From positions 124,001-188,000 of the forward strand of contig CAVWDE010000027.1 of assembly GCA_963753685.1 (NCBI GenBank): a stretch of 64,000 nt of DNA, written 5' to 3'. Under the pieces are notes generated by a model. That model was not told the DNA's origin and made no database searches. It worked only from the letters and a program-made list of their open reading frames with translations. This DNA comes from DATAOG01 sp963753685 (lineage in GTDB: Bacteria > Pseudomonadota > Alphaproteobacteria > Geminicoccales > Geminicoccaceae). Shown here in pieces: positions 43,624 through 51,841 of the stretch; position 1 is the stretch's first letter, and each line of letters begins with the position of its first letter. A program made the translations under genes and the position numbers.

Positions 43624-44598
43624 ATGACCAGACGCGCTTGCCTGATTGCCGGCGGCATCCTGCTCAGCCTGATGTTGGGCGGCAGCGCCGGCGCCGAGCC
43701 TCTGAAGCTCGGCCATTCCACCTGGGTCGGCTACGGCCCCCTCTACATCGCCAAGGACAAGGGCTACTTCAAGGACGAGGGCCTGGATGTCGAGCTGATC
43801 GTCATGGAGGACCCGAAGGTGCGCTTCCCGGCGCTCGCGGCCGGCAAGCTCGACGTCGCGGTGACCACGGTCGACACGATCCTCAACTATCTGAGCGATC
43901 AGCAGAGCTACCGCTATCTGTTCGCGCTCGACGATTCCAAGGGCGGCGACGGCATCGTCGCCAAGAAGGACATCACCTCGATCGAGGGTCTCAAGGGCAA
44001 GAGCGTCGCCTACGCCGAGGGCTCGGTGTCGCAGTTCTATCTGGGCGTCCTGCTCAAGCAGGCCGGGCTCAAGCTCGCCGACGTCGAGACCCAGAACATG
44101 ACCGCGGGCGACGCGGGTGCTGCCTTCGTCGCCGGGCGGGTCGACGCCGCGGTCACCTGGGAGCCCTGGCTGACCCGCGGCAAGCAGGCGCCGGACAGCC
44201 ATCTGTTGGTCAACTCCTCGACCAGCCCCGGGCTGATCACCGACATGGCGGTGACCACGCCCGCGGTCCTCGCGGCGCGCGCAGACGACCTCAAGGCGCT
44301 CTATCGCGCCTGGATCAAGGCGGTCGAGTTCCAGAAGACGAACCCCGAGGAGGCCGACCAGATCATGGCCAAGGGCGTCGGCGGCTGGCTCGACGATCCG
44401 AAGGTGTTCGCCGAGACCCGGGCCGGCATCGTCTACTACGACCAGGCGATGAACCAGGCGTTCGTCGGCAAGGCGGACGCGCCGGGCAAGGTCGTCGACA
44501 CGATCAGCAACGCGATCGAGCTCGGCAAGGAGACCGGCCTGTTCCAGCGCGCGGTGACGCCCACGGACCTGATCGCCTTCGACATCGTCAACCAGTAG
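43624..44598 (+). CDS. NitT/TauT-type ABC transporter substrate-binding protein
   Basis: 324 residues. Signal peptide of 24 residues (MTRRACLIAGGILLSLMLGG, then SAGA), then LKLGHSTWVGYGPLYIAKDK and FKDEGLDVELIVMEDP, the standard start of SsuA/NMT1-like binding proteins. VDAAVTWEPWLTRGKQ is the second-lobe ligand region. It captures small ions or sulfonate-, nitrate- or pyrimidine-like solutes in the periplasm. Permease and ATPase genes of the same system follow at 45329 and 47108, after an unusually long 730-base gap that holds intergenic module copy 2. Confidence 0.92.
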   Translation: MTRRACLIAGGILLSLMLGGSAGAEPLKLGHSTWVGYGPLYIAKDKGYFKDEGLDVELIVMEDPKVRFPALAAGKLDVAVTTVDTILNYLSDQQSYRYLFALDDSKGGDGIVAKKDITSIEGLKGKSVAYAEGSVSQFYLGVLLKQAGLKLADVETQNMTAGDAGAAFVAGRVDAAVTWEPWLTRGKQAPDSHLLVNSSTSPGLITDMAVTTPAVLAARADDLKALYRAWIKAVEFQKTNPEEADQIMAKGVGGWLDDPKVFAETRAGIVYYDQAMNQAFVGKADAPGKVVDTISNAIELGKETGLFQRAVTPTDLIAFDIVNQ

Positions 44599-44858
44599 GC
44601 CCGACCCCGCGATCGCAGGGTCCGAGCCGGCGCCTGCCCGCGCTGCCCGGACGAGCCGCGCATGACCCGGGCGGCGCCTGACGTTCGATGCCTCGAGCGG
44701 CGAGCGTAGGGCGCGCCGTCCGCCCGGGGGCGGTGGCACTCGGGCGGGGACGGGCGGCATGACCCGCGCTGCCGCCTGCAGCCCGATGCCCGGGTGGGCG
44801 AGCAACTCGCGCGCTCACGGGCGCCGACGCGGCGCTGCGCGGCCGGGCTCGCGCGGCG

Positions 44859-44874
44859 CTAACCGAAAGTTAAC
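44859..44874 (+). promoter_or_regulatory. CtrA-like box of intergenic module copy 2
   Basis: CTAA-CCGAAAG-TTAAC differs at one base from TTAA-N7-TTAAC, and the second half reads TTAACCAT, a frequent CtrA half-site. It is 26 bases before TGGTCCAT, the same spacing as in the other modules. Confidence 0.6.
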
Positions 44875-44898
44875 CATTCTGGCTCAGCTCTTGCTTCG

Positions 44899-44972
44899 GT
44901 TGGTCCATGCGATCCTGGGAATCCGTGCGCCGTCGAACCCGGCGGCTCGGAGTCCCCGGATCGCATGGACCA
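44899..44972 (+). repeat. Intergenic module copy 2, palindromic element with two GANTC sites
   Basis: Perfect 15-bp arms TGGTCCATGCGATCC (44901-44915) and GGATCGCATGGACCA (44958-44972) enclose 42 bases. Inside, GGGAATCC and GGAGTCCC extend the stem with one mismatch, which falls on the N of two GANTC methylation sites (44919-44923 and 44950-44954). Bases 44899-44932 are identical over 34 positions to 48051-48084. Confidence 0.85.
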
Positions 44973-45136
44973 TCGAGCACCCGGACGATGGCGGCCAATG
45001 GTTGACGGAAGGTTAGCCCGCCCGGATCCGGCCGGCCCCGGTGCCCGGCCTCCGCCTGGCGACCGGCAAGGCGGTCCGGGGACATCGCGGCGGCGATCGG
45101 TGAGCTTCCAAAGACTCGCGTCCCAAGCCCGGCGCC

Positions 45137-45232
45137 GCACCGGTGAGGGTGGCCGCAAACGGCGACCGCACCACGCCCGGGGACGCACCGGGGAGGGTTG
45201 CCGCCAACGGCGAGCACCACGCCACGAGCCAC
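45137..45232 (+). repeat. Two tandem copies of a 48-bp unit
   Basis: GCACCGG(T/G)GAGGGT(G)GCCGC and the following AACGGCGA...GCACCACGCC occur twice with a 48-bp period. It follows module copy 2, as minisatellites follow the other two copies. Confidence 0.7.
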
Positions 45233-45328
45233 CGCGCGCGATCTCGGTGGCGGGCGACGAGGCGAGGCGACGATGGCGCGCGCGCGTGACCGGGCGAGGC
45301 GGCGCCTGATGCGGGCGGGTCCCTGAAC

Positions 45329-46117
45329 GTGGCGAGCGTCTTTGCGCCCAAGACCGAGATTCCAGGCGCGCTGCACGCGGGCCTGAGCATCCTGGCCGGG
45401 GTGCTGGTGGTGGGGCTCTGGTGCTGGCTGACCTACGGCGGCATCGTGCGCACCGACTTCCTGGCGCCGCCGCACGCGGTCCTGCTGGCCGGCTGGAAGG
45501 GGCTGAAGAACGGCACCCTCCTCGGCCACATCCGCTCGAGCCTGACCGTGATCCTCTCGGGTTTTCTGCTGGCTTCGATCTTCGCCGTGCCGCTCGGCAT
45601 CCTGATGGGCAGCTTCCGCGTGGTCGAGGCGTTCATCGAGCCGATCACGGGCTTCATGCGCTATCTGCCGGTCTCGGCCATGATCCCGCTGCTCATCCTT
45701 TGGATCGGGATCGGCATCGAGCAGAAGATCGCGGTCATTTTTCTCGGGACTTTCTTTCAGCAGCTGATCCTGATCGCCGACGTCTCGGCAAGGGTCTCCA
45801 AGGACCTGATCGACGTCTCCTACACTCTAGGCGCGAGCCGGCGCCAAGTGGTGACCCGGGTGCTGTTCCCGGCCTGCCTGCCGGGGGTCATGGACAATCT
45901 CCGGGTCACCATGGGCTGGGCCTGGACGTATCTGGTGGTCGCCGAGCTGGTTGCCGCCAACTCGGGCCTCGGCTACATGATCCTGAATGCCATGCGCGGC
46001 CTGTTCACCGACGTGATCATCCTCGGCATCGTCACCATCGGCATTCTGGGCCTGATCACCGACCAGCTGTTCAAGCTTTTGCGCCGCTGGCTCCTGCCCT
46101 GGTCGGCAACCTTCTGA
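45329..46117 (+). CDS. NitT/TauT-type ABC transporter permease
   Basis: 262 residues with about six membrane helices of the BPD_transp_1 family. The ATPase-contacting EAA loop is DVSYTLGASRRQVVTRVLFP. LPVSAMIPLLILWIGIG and GWAWTYLVVAELVAANSGLGYMI (split here) are typical of SsuC/TauC-type permeases. The first helix is near residues 17-37. The best start is the GTG at 45329. It pairs with the binding protein at 43624 and the ATPase at 47108. Confidence 0.93.
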   Translation: MASVFAPKTEIPGALHAGLSILAGVLVVGLWCWLTYGGIVRTDFLAPPHAVLLAGWKGLKNGTLLGHIRSSLTVILSGFLLASIFAVPLGILMGSFRVVEAFIEPITGFMRYLPVSAMIPLLILWIGIGIEQKIAVIFLGTFFQQLILIADVSARVSKDLIDVSYTLGASRRQVVTRVLFPACLPGVMDNLRVTMGWAWTYLVVAELVAANSGLGYMILNAMRGLFTDVIILGIVTIGILGLITDQLFKLLRRWLLPWSATF

Positions 46118-46235
46118 GGACCTTCTGAGGGCCGCCTCGGGATCGAGGCCCGAAGTGCAAGCCCGGGAGCTGCAAGCAAGAGTGGCCCGCCGGGGGTGAA
46201 CGCCCGCCTGGCAGCCCGACAACCGGAAGACGAAG

Positions 46236-47111
46236 ATGCCCGACCCCGCAGCCGCCCGGAGCCACTCGCGTCAGGCGAATGACCAGTTTGCCGCTGATCG
46301 CTTCGTCGTGTTGCGCGATCCGTTCCCGGAAACGATTGACGACCTTCGCCGGGCGATCGCCGCCCTCGACTCCCGCGCCAGCGACATCCTCGAGCGCTGC
46401 GGCTATCGAGCCGACGTGATTGCGGAATTTGCCAAAACCAATGACCAGGAGCTGATCGTGGTTGCCGAGCAGAGCGCCCCACAACTCGTCTGTCGATACG
46501 AATACATTTTGGGCGCGAGCGCTGAGGTAAGCCAATTCGAAAAGAATTACATCCGCCCTTTGATGACCAGGATCGTTGGCAGGCCGCTTGCGATCTTCAA
46601 GGACAAGATGAACCGGAAATCGACCGGCGGCGGCGCATTCGCTCCCCATCAGGATCACGCGGCCTACAAGGAATTTCCGGCACGATGGTATGTCACCGCC
46701 ATGATTGCCATCGATGAGGCCACTGAAGCCAATGGCTGTCTGGAATTCGCGGTCAACGTCGATCAGGTGATCCGTGAGGATCCGCACTGTGTAGCCAGTT
46801 GGGTCGCGCAGAACCCGCTGCTTCGGGCAGACGAAGGTGGACCGACCAACGGTGAGATCCGCAGCGACATCGGATCTCGACTGCGATGGCGGCCAATCCC
46901 TGCGCAGGCGGGGGACGTGGTGATCTTCAATTCGTTCATCCCGCACCGGTCGAAGCGCAACCAATCGCCGCAGCCGCGCCGGGCCTTGTTTCTCACCTAC
47001 AACATTGCCGAGAGTGGCGATTGGTACGACTACTACTACCAGATGAAACGGGCACGCTACGATGACCCGATGTTTCATGTCGGGACGCCGACCGCCCATG
47101 GGCGCCGGTGA
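46236..47111 (+). CDS. Phytanoyl-CoA dioxygenase (PhyH) family Fe(II)/2-oxoglutarate oxygenase
   Basis: 291 residues. The iron-binding HxD lies in GGGAFAPHQDHAAYKEF and the distal His in FNSFIPHRSKRNQSPQPRR, with an Arg for 2-oxoglutarate close behind. The family hydroxylates small molecules and includes 2-aminoethylphosphonate hydroxylase PhnY and ectoine hydroxylase. It sits inside an ABC import operon between permease and ATPase, and its stop overlaps the ATPase start, so it most likely acts on the imported compound. Base composition is slightly lower than its neighbours, so it may be a later addition to the operon. Confidence 0.88.
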   Translation: MPDPAAARSHSRQANDQFAADRFVVLRDPFPETIDDLRRAIAALDSRASDILERCGYRADVIAEFAKTNDQELIVVAEQSAPQLVCRYEYILGASAEVSQFEKNYIRPLMTRIVGRPLAIFKDKMNRKSTGGGAFAPHQDHAAYKEFPARWYVTAMIAIDEATEANGCLEFAVNVDQVIREDPHCVASWVAQNPLLRADEGGPTNGEIRSDIGSRLRWRPIPAQAGDVVIFNSFIPHRSKRNQSPQPRRALFLTYNIAESGDWYDYYYQMKRARYDDPMFHVGTPTAHGRR

Positions 47112-47908
47112 CGGGTGTCCGGCCTTTGAGCAAGCTCCGGATCGAGGGCGTGACCGTCCGCTTCGCCGGCCGCAACGGACGGACCGTCACGGCACTCGAA
47201 GACATCTCGCTCGCGATCCCCGACCGCGAGCTGTCCTGCATCGTCGGCCCCTCGGGCTGCGGCAAGTCGACCCTTTTGCGCCTGGTCGCCGGCCTCGCCG
47301 AGGCGACCGCCGGCCGCATCACCCTCGACGGCCGGCCGATCGCCGGGCCCTCGGCCGAGCGCGGCATGGTGTTCCAGAGCTACACCCTGTTCCCCTGGCT
47401 GACCGTGCGCCGCAACGTCGAGTTCGGCCTCGAGCTCAAGCGCACGCCCGCGGCCGAGCGCGCCCGGATCTCCTCGCAGCTGATCCGCGAGGTCGGCCTC
47501 GAGGGCTTCGAGGACGCCTATCCCGACCAGCTCTCGGGCGGCATGCGCCAGCGCGCAGCCCTCGCCCGGGCGCTCGCCAACGATCCCGAGATCCTGCTCA
47601 TGGACGAGCCGTTCGGCGCCCTCGACAGCCAGACCCGGGCGCTGATGCAGGAGCTGCTGCTGGCGATCTGGGAACAGAGCCACAAGACCGTGCTGTTCAT
47701 CACCCACGACATCGACGAGGCGCTGTTCCTCGGCGACGTCGTCTACGTGATGACCGCGCGCCCGGGCCGGATCAAGCAGGAGATCACGGTCGACATCCCG
47801 CGCCCGCGCGGCCCCGAGGTTTTGACCGCGCCCCGCTTCGTCGCGTTGAAGCGCGATGTGCTGGCGCTGATCCGCGAGGAGGCGATGCGGGCGCTCGCCG
47901 AGGCGTAA
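47108..47908 (+). CDS. NitT/TauT-type ABC transporter ATP-binding protein
   Basis: 266 residues with all nucleotide-binding motifs: Walker A IVGPSGCGKSTLLRL, Q-loop VFQSYTLFPWL, signature QLSGGMRQRAALARAL, Walker B ILLMDEPFGALD and the switch His in FITHDIDEAL. It is of the SsuB/TauB type. The GTG at 47108 overlaps the PhyH stop (GTGA), supporting coupled translation. It powers the permease encoded at 45329. Confidence 0.95.
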   Translation: MTGVRPLSKLRIEGVTVRFAGRNGRTVTALEDISLAIPDRELSCIVGPSGCGKSTLLRLVAGLAEATAGRITLDGRPIAGPSAERGMVFQSYTLFPWLTVRRNVEFGLELKRTPAAERARISSQLIREVGLEGFEDAYPDQLSGGMRQRAALARALANDPEILLMDEPFGALDSQTRALMQELLLAIWEQSHKTVLFITHDIDEALFLGDVVYVMTARPGRIKQEITVDIPRPRGPEVLTAPRFVALKRDVLALIREEAMRALAEA

Positions 47909-48011
47909 GACCTGCCGCAGAAGGTCTCGCCGTGCGCGCCCGACGTGCGCGCCTCGGGGCGCTTGCGGTCCGGCCGCAAGCCGAGGGCTCGGCTTCCCTG
48001 CCCGCCTCGCC

Positions 48012-48027
48012 TTAAGGATTTGTTAAC
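48012..48027 (+). promoter_or_regulatory. CtrA-like box of intergenic module copy 3
   Basis: TTAA-GGATTTG-TTAAC, a full match to TTAA-N7-TTAAC, 25 bases before TGGTCCAT. Confidence 0.65.
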
Positions 48028-48050
48028 CCTTGGCGCTCATCCTTGCCGGC

Positions 48051-48127
48051 GTTGGTCCATGCGATCCTGGGAATCCGTGCGCCGCCAACCGAGCCGAAAC
48101 TCTGGAGTCCCACGGTCGCACGGCCCA
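48051..48127 (+). repeat. Intergenic module copy 3, palindromic element with two GANTC sites
   Basis: The left arm 48051-48084 is identical to copy 2 over 34 bases. The right arm (48104-48127, GGAGTCCCACGGTCGCACGG and on) pairs with it imperfectly. GANTC sites are at 48071-48075 and 48105-48109, again opposite each other in the stem. GGAGTCCCACGGTC is the complement of GACCGTGGGACTCC in copy 1 (42707-42720). Confidence 0.8.
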
Positions 48128-48143
48128 CCCGAAGGAGGCTCTG

Positions 48144-48227
48144 ATACCAAGCGAAGAAAGTCCTGGCTCTAATACCAGGCGCACAAAGTCCTGACCCTAA
48201 TACCAGGCGCAGAAGATCATGCTTCGA
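48144..48227 (+). repeat. Three tandem copies of a 28-bp unit
   Basis: ATACCA(A/G)GCG.A.AAAGTCCTG-type units start at 48144, 48172 and 48200. The third leads directly into the first 210-bp repeat. Confidence 0.8.
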
Positions 48228-48740
48228 GCCTGGTCTGCGCGCAACCGGGTTGGCGGGCGGCGGCGCGTCGCGCGAGGGTGAAGACTTCGCGGGAACCGGA
48301 GAACGTGCAAGCGGTAGCCAGTCGGTCGACGCGGCGCCTGCGCCGCCGAGATCGTTGCGAGGCGTGCTTCGCGTCAAGAGCCGACCCGCCAACTGGCGCG
48401 GCCCTTCTGAGACCAAGCGCAGAAGATCCTGACTTTCGAGCTTGGTCTGTGCGCCCGGGTTGGTGGCGGTGGGCGCGCCGCGCGAAGGTGAAGACTTCGC
48501 GGGAGCCGGAGAACGTGCCAGCGGTAGCCAGTCGGTCGGCGCGGCGCCTGCACCGCCCAGCTCGTTGCGAGGCGTACTTCGCGTCAAGAGCGACCCGCCA
48601 CCCGGCGCGGCCATTCTGAGAGAAGCGCAGAAGGTCCTGACTTGCGCGCCTGGTCTGCGCGCCCGGGTTGGCGGGCGGCGGGCGCGCCCCGCGAAGTGAA
48701 GACTTCGCGGGAACGGTATCAGCGATCGATGCGACCGATC
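48209..48740 (+). repeat. Minisatellite, about 2.5 copies of a 210-bp unit
   Basis: Units begin at GCAGAAG at 48209, 48419 and 48627 (periods 210 and 208). Each contains GGTGAAGACTTCGCGGGA, GCGGTAGCCAGTCGGTCG, TCGTTGCGAGGCGT and TTCGCGTCAAGAGC in order; the third copy breaks off after the first of these. It follows module copy 3. Open frames through it give Arg/Ala-rich shadow proteins only. Confidence 0.9.
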
Positions 48741-48811
48741 GCGGCGCGGCTCGGGTGAACGTCAACTCTTCGTTGTGGCTGGTCAAAGGTCGGCCGGCGC
48801 GGCGCCACCGC

Positions 48812-50215
48812 TCACGCCAGGCGCGGGGTGAAGGCGACGATGGTGGCGTCGTCGCGGCGGGGTTCGCGCTCCGAATAGGCGTCGAACTCGGCCTTGACGG
48901 CCGCCAGCACCTGCTCGAGGCGGCCGCCTGCGTGGTGCTCGAGGCTGCGCATCAGGCGCTGGTGGCCGAACGCGATCCGGCGGGGGCCGCCCGGCTGATC
49001 GGTGACGCCGTCGGAGGCGAGAATCAGGCGGGTCTCGGGCTCCAGCCGGACGCGGTGCTCCGCGAGCCGCAGCTCGGCCGGCGAATCGGGATAGCCGAGG
49101 CTCGCCTTGTCGCCGCGGATGCGCTCGACGCGATCGCCGCGCGCCACCAGCAAAGACAGGCGCGCGCCGGCGAACAGCGCGCTGCGACCGGCGGCATCGA
49201 TCTGGCAGACGGCGGCGTCCATGCCGTCGTTCGAGGCCGGCTCGGCCACGTCCTGATTGAGCAGACTGCGGGTCAGCGTATTGAGCCGGCGCAGGATCGC
49301 CGCCGGACCGAGCTCGTCGCTCTCGGCGAACACCCGCTCCAGGATCGAGATCGCGACCATGGTCATGAAGCCGCCGGGCACGCCATGACCGGTACAGTCC
49401 AGCAGCACGATCGTGGGCCGTGCGCCGGCGACCGAGACCCAGTAGATGTCGCCGCCGACCACATCGCGCGGCTCCCAGAGCACCGCGAAGTCGGCGAAGC
49501 TCGCCGCCAGGCGTTCGCGCGGCGGCAGGAGCCCCCGCTGGATGCGGCTGGCGTAGCTGACGCTGTCGACGATCGCGCGGTGCGCTTCGCGGATCTCGGC
49601 GACCCGCGCGACCTCGCGATCGAGCATGCTGTTGTAGCTGCGGATCACCTGGCCGATCTCGTCCATGGAACGGTGGTCGACCCGGGCCGCGAGATCGTTG
49701 TGCTCGAAGCGCTCGATCGCGGTCAGCATCTGGCCGAGCGGCCGGTTGATGGTCCAGCGGAAGGCCAAGATCGCCGGCAGGATGATCGCGAGGCCGCCGA
49801 ACAGGGCAAGGCCGCCCAGGATCAGGAATTCCCGCCGCAGCCCGGTCAACACCCGAGCCGCATCGTAGCGCACCAGGAGGCGCGCTGGCCCGGCCGCGGT
49901 CGGAACGTCGATGCGCAGCTCCTCGCCCGGGCGCTTGATCCGCGTGCACCCGATCACCGGCCAGGACGCGCCCGGCGTGTCGCCGGCCAGGAAGTCGGCG
50001 CAGATGACGTAGGGGAAGGCGGCAAACACCGCGAGCAGGTCGCGCGCCGGGCCCGGCTGGCCGGCGGCCAGGTAGCCCGCCACGGGACTGGCGATCCGGT
50101 TCGCGACCGTCGCCATCTCGGCGGCGACGCTGCCGATCACGTAAGCCTGCCGATATTGATAGTAGGCGAACAGCACCACCCCGTTGACGATCAGGCCGCT
50201 GCCGATGGTCGCCAA
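48812..50215 (-). CDS. SpoIIE-type PP2C phosphatase with membrane sensor and HAMP (SiaA-like)
   Basis: About 467 residues. A first helix (GLIVNGVVLFAYYQY), a periplasmic sensor region, a second helix (FLILGGLALFGGLAIILPAI), a HAMP linker (TINRPLGQMLTAIERFEH) and a C-terminal PP2C domain. Metal-binding acids are visible in WEPRDVVGGDIYWV, LLDCTGHGVPGGFMTMVA, ASDGVTDQ and REPRRDDATIVAF. This is the architecture of SiaA, which dephosphorylates SiaC. The start is uncertain: the frame opens at 50290 right after the stop of the previous gene, and only TTG (50215) or CTG codons are available. Last gene of the Sia-like operon. Confidence 0.87.
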   Translation of the reverse strand: MATIGSGLIVNGVVLFAYYQYRQAYVIGSVAAEMATVANRIASPVAGYLAAGQPGPARDLLAVFAAFPYVICADFLAGDTPGASWPVIGCTRIKRPGEELRIDVPTAAGPARLLVRYDAARVLTGLRREFLILGGLALFGGLAIILPAILAFRWTINRPLGQMLTAIERFEHNDLAARVDHRSMDEIGQVIRSYNSMLDREVARVAEIREAHRAIVDSVSYASRIQRGLLPPRERLAASFADFAVLWEPRDVVGGDIYWVSVAGARPTIVLLDCTGHGVPGGFMTMVAISILERVFAESDELGPAAILRRLNTLTRSLLNQDVAEPASNDGMDAAVCQIDAAGRSALFAGARLSLLVARGDRVERIRGDKASLGYPDSPAELRLAEHRVRLEPETRLILASDGVTDQPGGPRRIAFGHQRLMRSLEHHAGGRLEQVLAAVKAEFDAYSEREPRRDDATIVAFTPRLA

Positions 50216-50290
50216 GATGAATTTGGCGAACAGCCGCCGCCGGATCAGCCGGCCGATCGCCTGAAGTGCTGCGCGCAGGTGGTCGATCGG

Positions 50291-50665
50291 CTACTTGCCG
50301 AGCTTGGCCAGCGCGGCCATCATGGTCGGCCGGTCGTTGATGATCGTCTGTACCACCTGGTACTTACCGTTGACCGCACGCACCAGAAAATCCGCAGTCA
50401 GATTGTTGCCATTCTCATCGACCATTTCCGAACAAAGGAAATAATCCTTGCCGAACGGCACGATCATCGGGTGGATATTGGCCGGATAGACGGTCTTCAG
50501 CGCCTGTTCTTTCGCATCGACGTAGGTATAAGCGCCGTCGACGAGGATCTCCTGGATATGGCTCAACATGGCGCCCTGGAGCTTGACCTGGAGGTCGGTC
50601 GGAATGTCGGCGGCCAGCGCGCTGTTGGCGAACAGCAACGTGATGACAGCAACGATGTGGCGCAT
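50291..50665 (-). CDS. Small exported protein in the Sia-like operon
   Basis: 124 residues. Signal peptide of about 18 residues (MRHIVAVITLLFANSALA), then a mature domain with YTYVDAKEQALKTVYPANIH, VPFGKDYFLCSEMV and ADFLVRAVNGKYQVVQTIIN. One Cys only. The small alpha-beta fold suggested by the pattern (helix then strands ending VQTIINDRP) recalls periplasmic sensor or NTF2-like domains, but no family was recognised. Adjacent to the SiaA-like sensor, so it may modulate that protein in the periplasm. Confidence 0.7.
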   Translation of the reverse strand: MRHIVAVITLLFANSALAADIPTDLQVKLQGAMLSHIQEILVDGAYTYVDAKEQALKTVYPANIHPMIVPFGKDYFLCSEMVDENGNNLTADFLVRAVNGKYQVVQTIINDRPTMMAALAKLGK

Positions 50666-50785
50666 CTCCCAAATCCCCCTGCTGCCGCGGTCGAATCCAG
50701 TATCATAGCCGATCCGCGGGCGCAATCCGCGCGAGCGCCGCGGTTGCCCGGAGCGCGGGCGAAAGGTCCGGGATCGGCCGGCACC

Positions 50786-51841
50786 TCAGGCCTGCTCCAG
50801 CCTCTGGAGCGCCTGGCTCAGGAGGTCGCGGGCCTCCAGGCGCTCCTCGACGCCCATGTGCTCGACATCGAGGTTCAGCTTCAGATGCGGCAGATCGGCG
50901 GACAGGGGCCGCAGCCCGGCGTCGAGGTTGCGCTGGAGATCGATCGCCCGGTAGACCGAGACCGGATAGGGCAGGCCGCGCACCTCGGTCGTGCCGGCTT
51001 CCTCGCAGTGGATGACGTCCTTGACCAGGGCAAAGGTCTCGTAGGAGATCAGGATGCCCTCGGCCGGCGCCTGCTCCTCGAGCCGCGCTGCCAGGTTCAC
51101 CGTGGTGCCGATGATCGTGTAGTCCATGCGCTCGTCGCTGCCGAAGTTGCCGACGGTGCAGTAGCCGGTGTGGATGCCCATGCGCGCCCTGAGCGGCGCC
51201 TCGATGCCCGATTGGCGCCAGATCGCCGCGAGCTCCCGCAGCCGGCGCTGCATCGCGATCGCCATCTCGACGCAGGCCTGCGCATCCTCGCGCGTGCCCC
51301 GGGTCTCGGGATCGCCAAAAAAGATCATGATCGCGTCGCCGATGTACTTGTCGATGGTGGCGCCGTAGGCGAGTGCCACGCGCGCCATCTCCGCCAGATA
51401 CTGGTTGAGCAGCTGGGTGAGGTCTTCTGCTTCCATCTTCTCCGTGGCTTCGGTGAAGCCGGCGATGTCGGAGAAGAACACGGTCAGCTTCTTGCGCCCG
51501 CTGGCCAGCTTGACCTCGCTCTGGCCGCTGAAGATCGACTGGTAGACCTGGGGCGAGAGGTATTTCGCGAGCTTGTTGGACAGGGTCTCGAGCTCGCGGT
51601 TCTTGCGCGCGATCTGTTCGCTGGTGTGGCGCTGCTTCTCCGCCAGGGCATTGAGCTCGCGCTCGTTGCGATCGCTCAGGCGCATCAGACGCCGCGTGGT
51701 GCGGAACAGGTGTCGATAGGCGGCGAGCAGCTCGGCGTAAGCATCGCGATCGGCGACGGTCGCGAAATGACCGTTGGCAAGGCGGATCTCAGCCGCCGCA
51801 ACCACCGCTTCCTCTTTGTCGAAGAGATCGCCGGGCGGCAT
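50786..51841 (-). CDS. Class III adenylate/guanylate cyclase, Sia-operon output enzyme
   Basis: 351 residues. An N-terminal coiled coil (about residues 50-90, NERELNALAEKQRHTSEQIA onward) leads to a class III cyclase domain: KLTVFFSDIAGFTEATEKME, KYIGDAIMIFFGDP with the second metal Asp, and GNFGSDERMDYTIIGTTVNLA with AARLEEQ. Metal and substrate residues appear intact, so it should make cAMP or cGMP. Its ATG overlaps the siaC stop (TGATG), so they are coupled. It stands exactly where the diguanylate cyclase siaD is found in Pseudomonas, suggesting SiaC controls this cyclase. Confidence 0.9.
   Translation of the reverse strand: MPPGDLFDKEEAVVAAAEIRLANGHFATVADRDAYAELLAAYRHLFRTTRRLMRLSDRNERELNALAEKQRHTSEQIARKNRELETLSNKLAKYLSPQVYQSIFSGQSEVKLASGRKKLTVFFSDIAGFTEATEKMEAEDLTQLLNQYLAEMARVALAYGATIDKYIGDAIMIFFGDPETRGTREDAQACVEMAIAMQRRLRELAAIWRQSGIEAPLRARMGIHTGYCTVGNFGSDERMDYTIIGTTVNLAARLEEQAPAEGILISYETFALVKDVIHCEEAGTTEVRGLPYPVSVYRAIDLQRNLDAGLRPLSADLPHLKLNLDVEHMGVEERLEARDLLSQALQRLEQA

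Noticed and set aside
44870..45529. 219-codon minus-strand frame over module copy 2
   Set aside because: It opposes the permease gene and its composition is that of antisense high-GC DNA.
48217..48786. Open frames across the 210-bp repeats
   Set aside because: They exist on both strands as high-GC shadows and show Ser/Arg/Ala-rich random composition.
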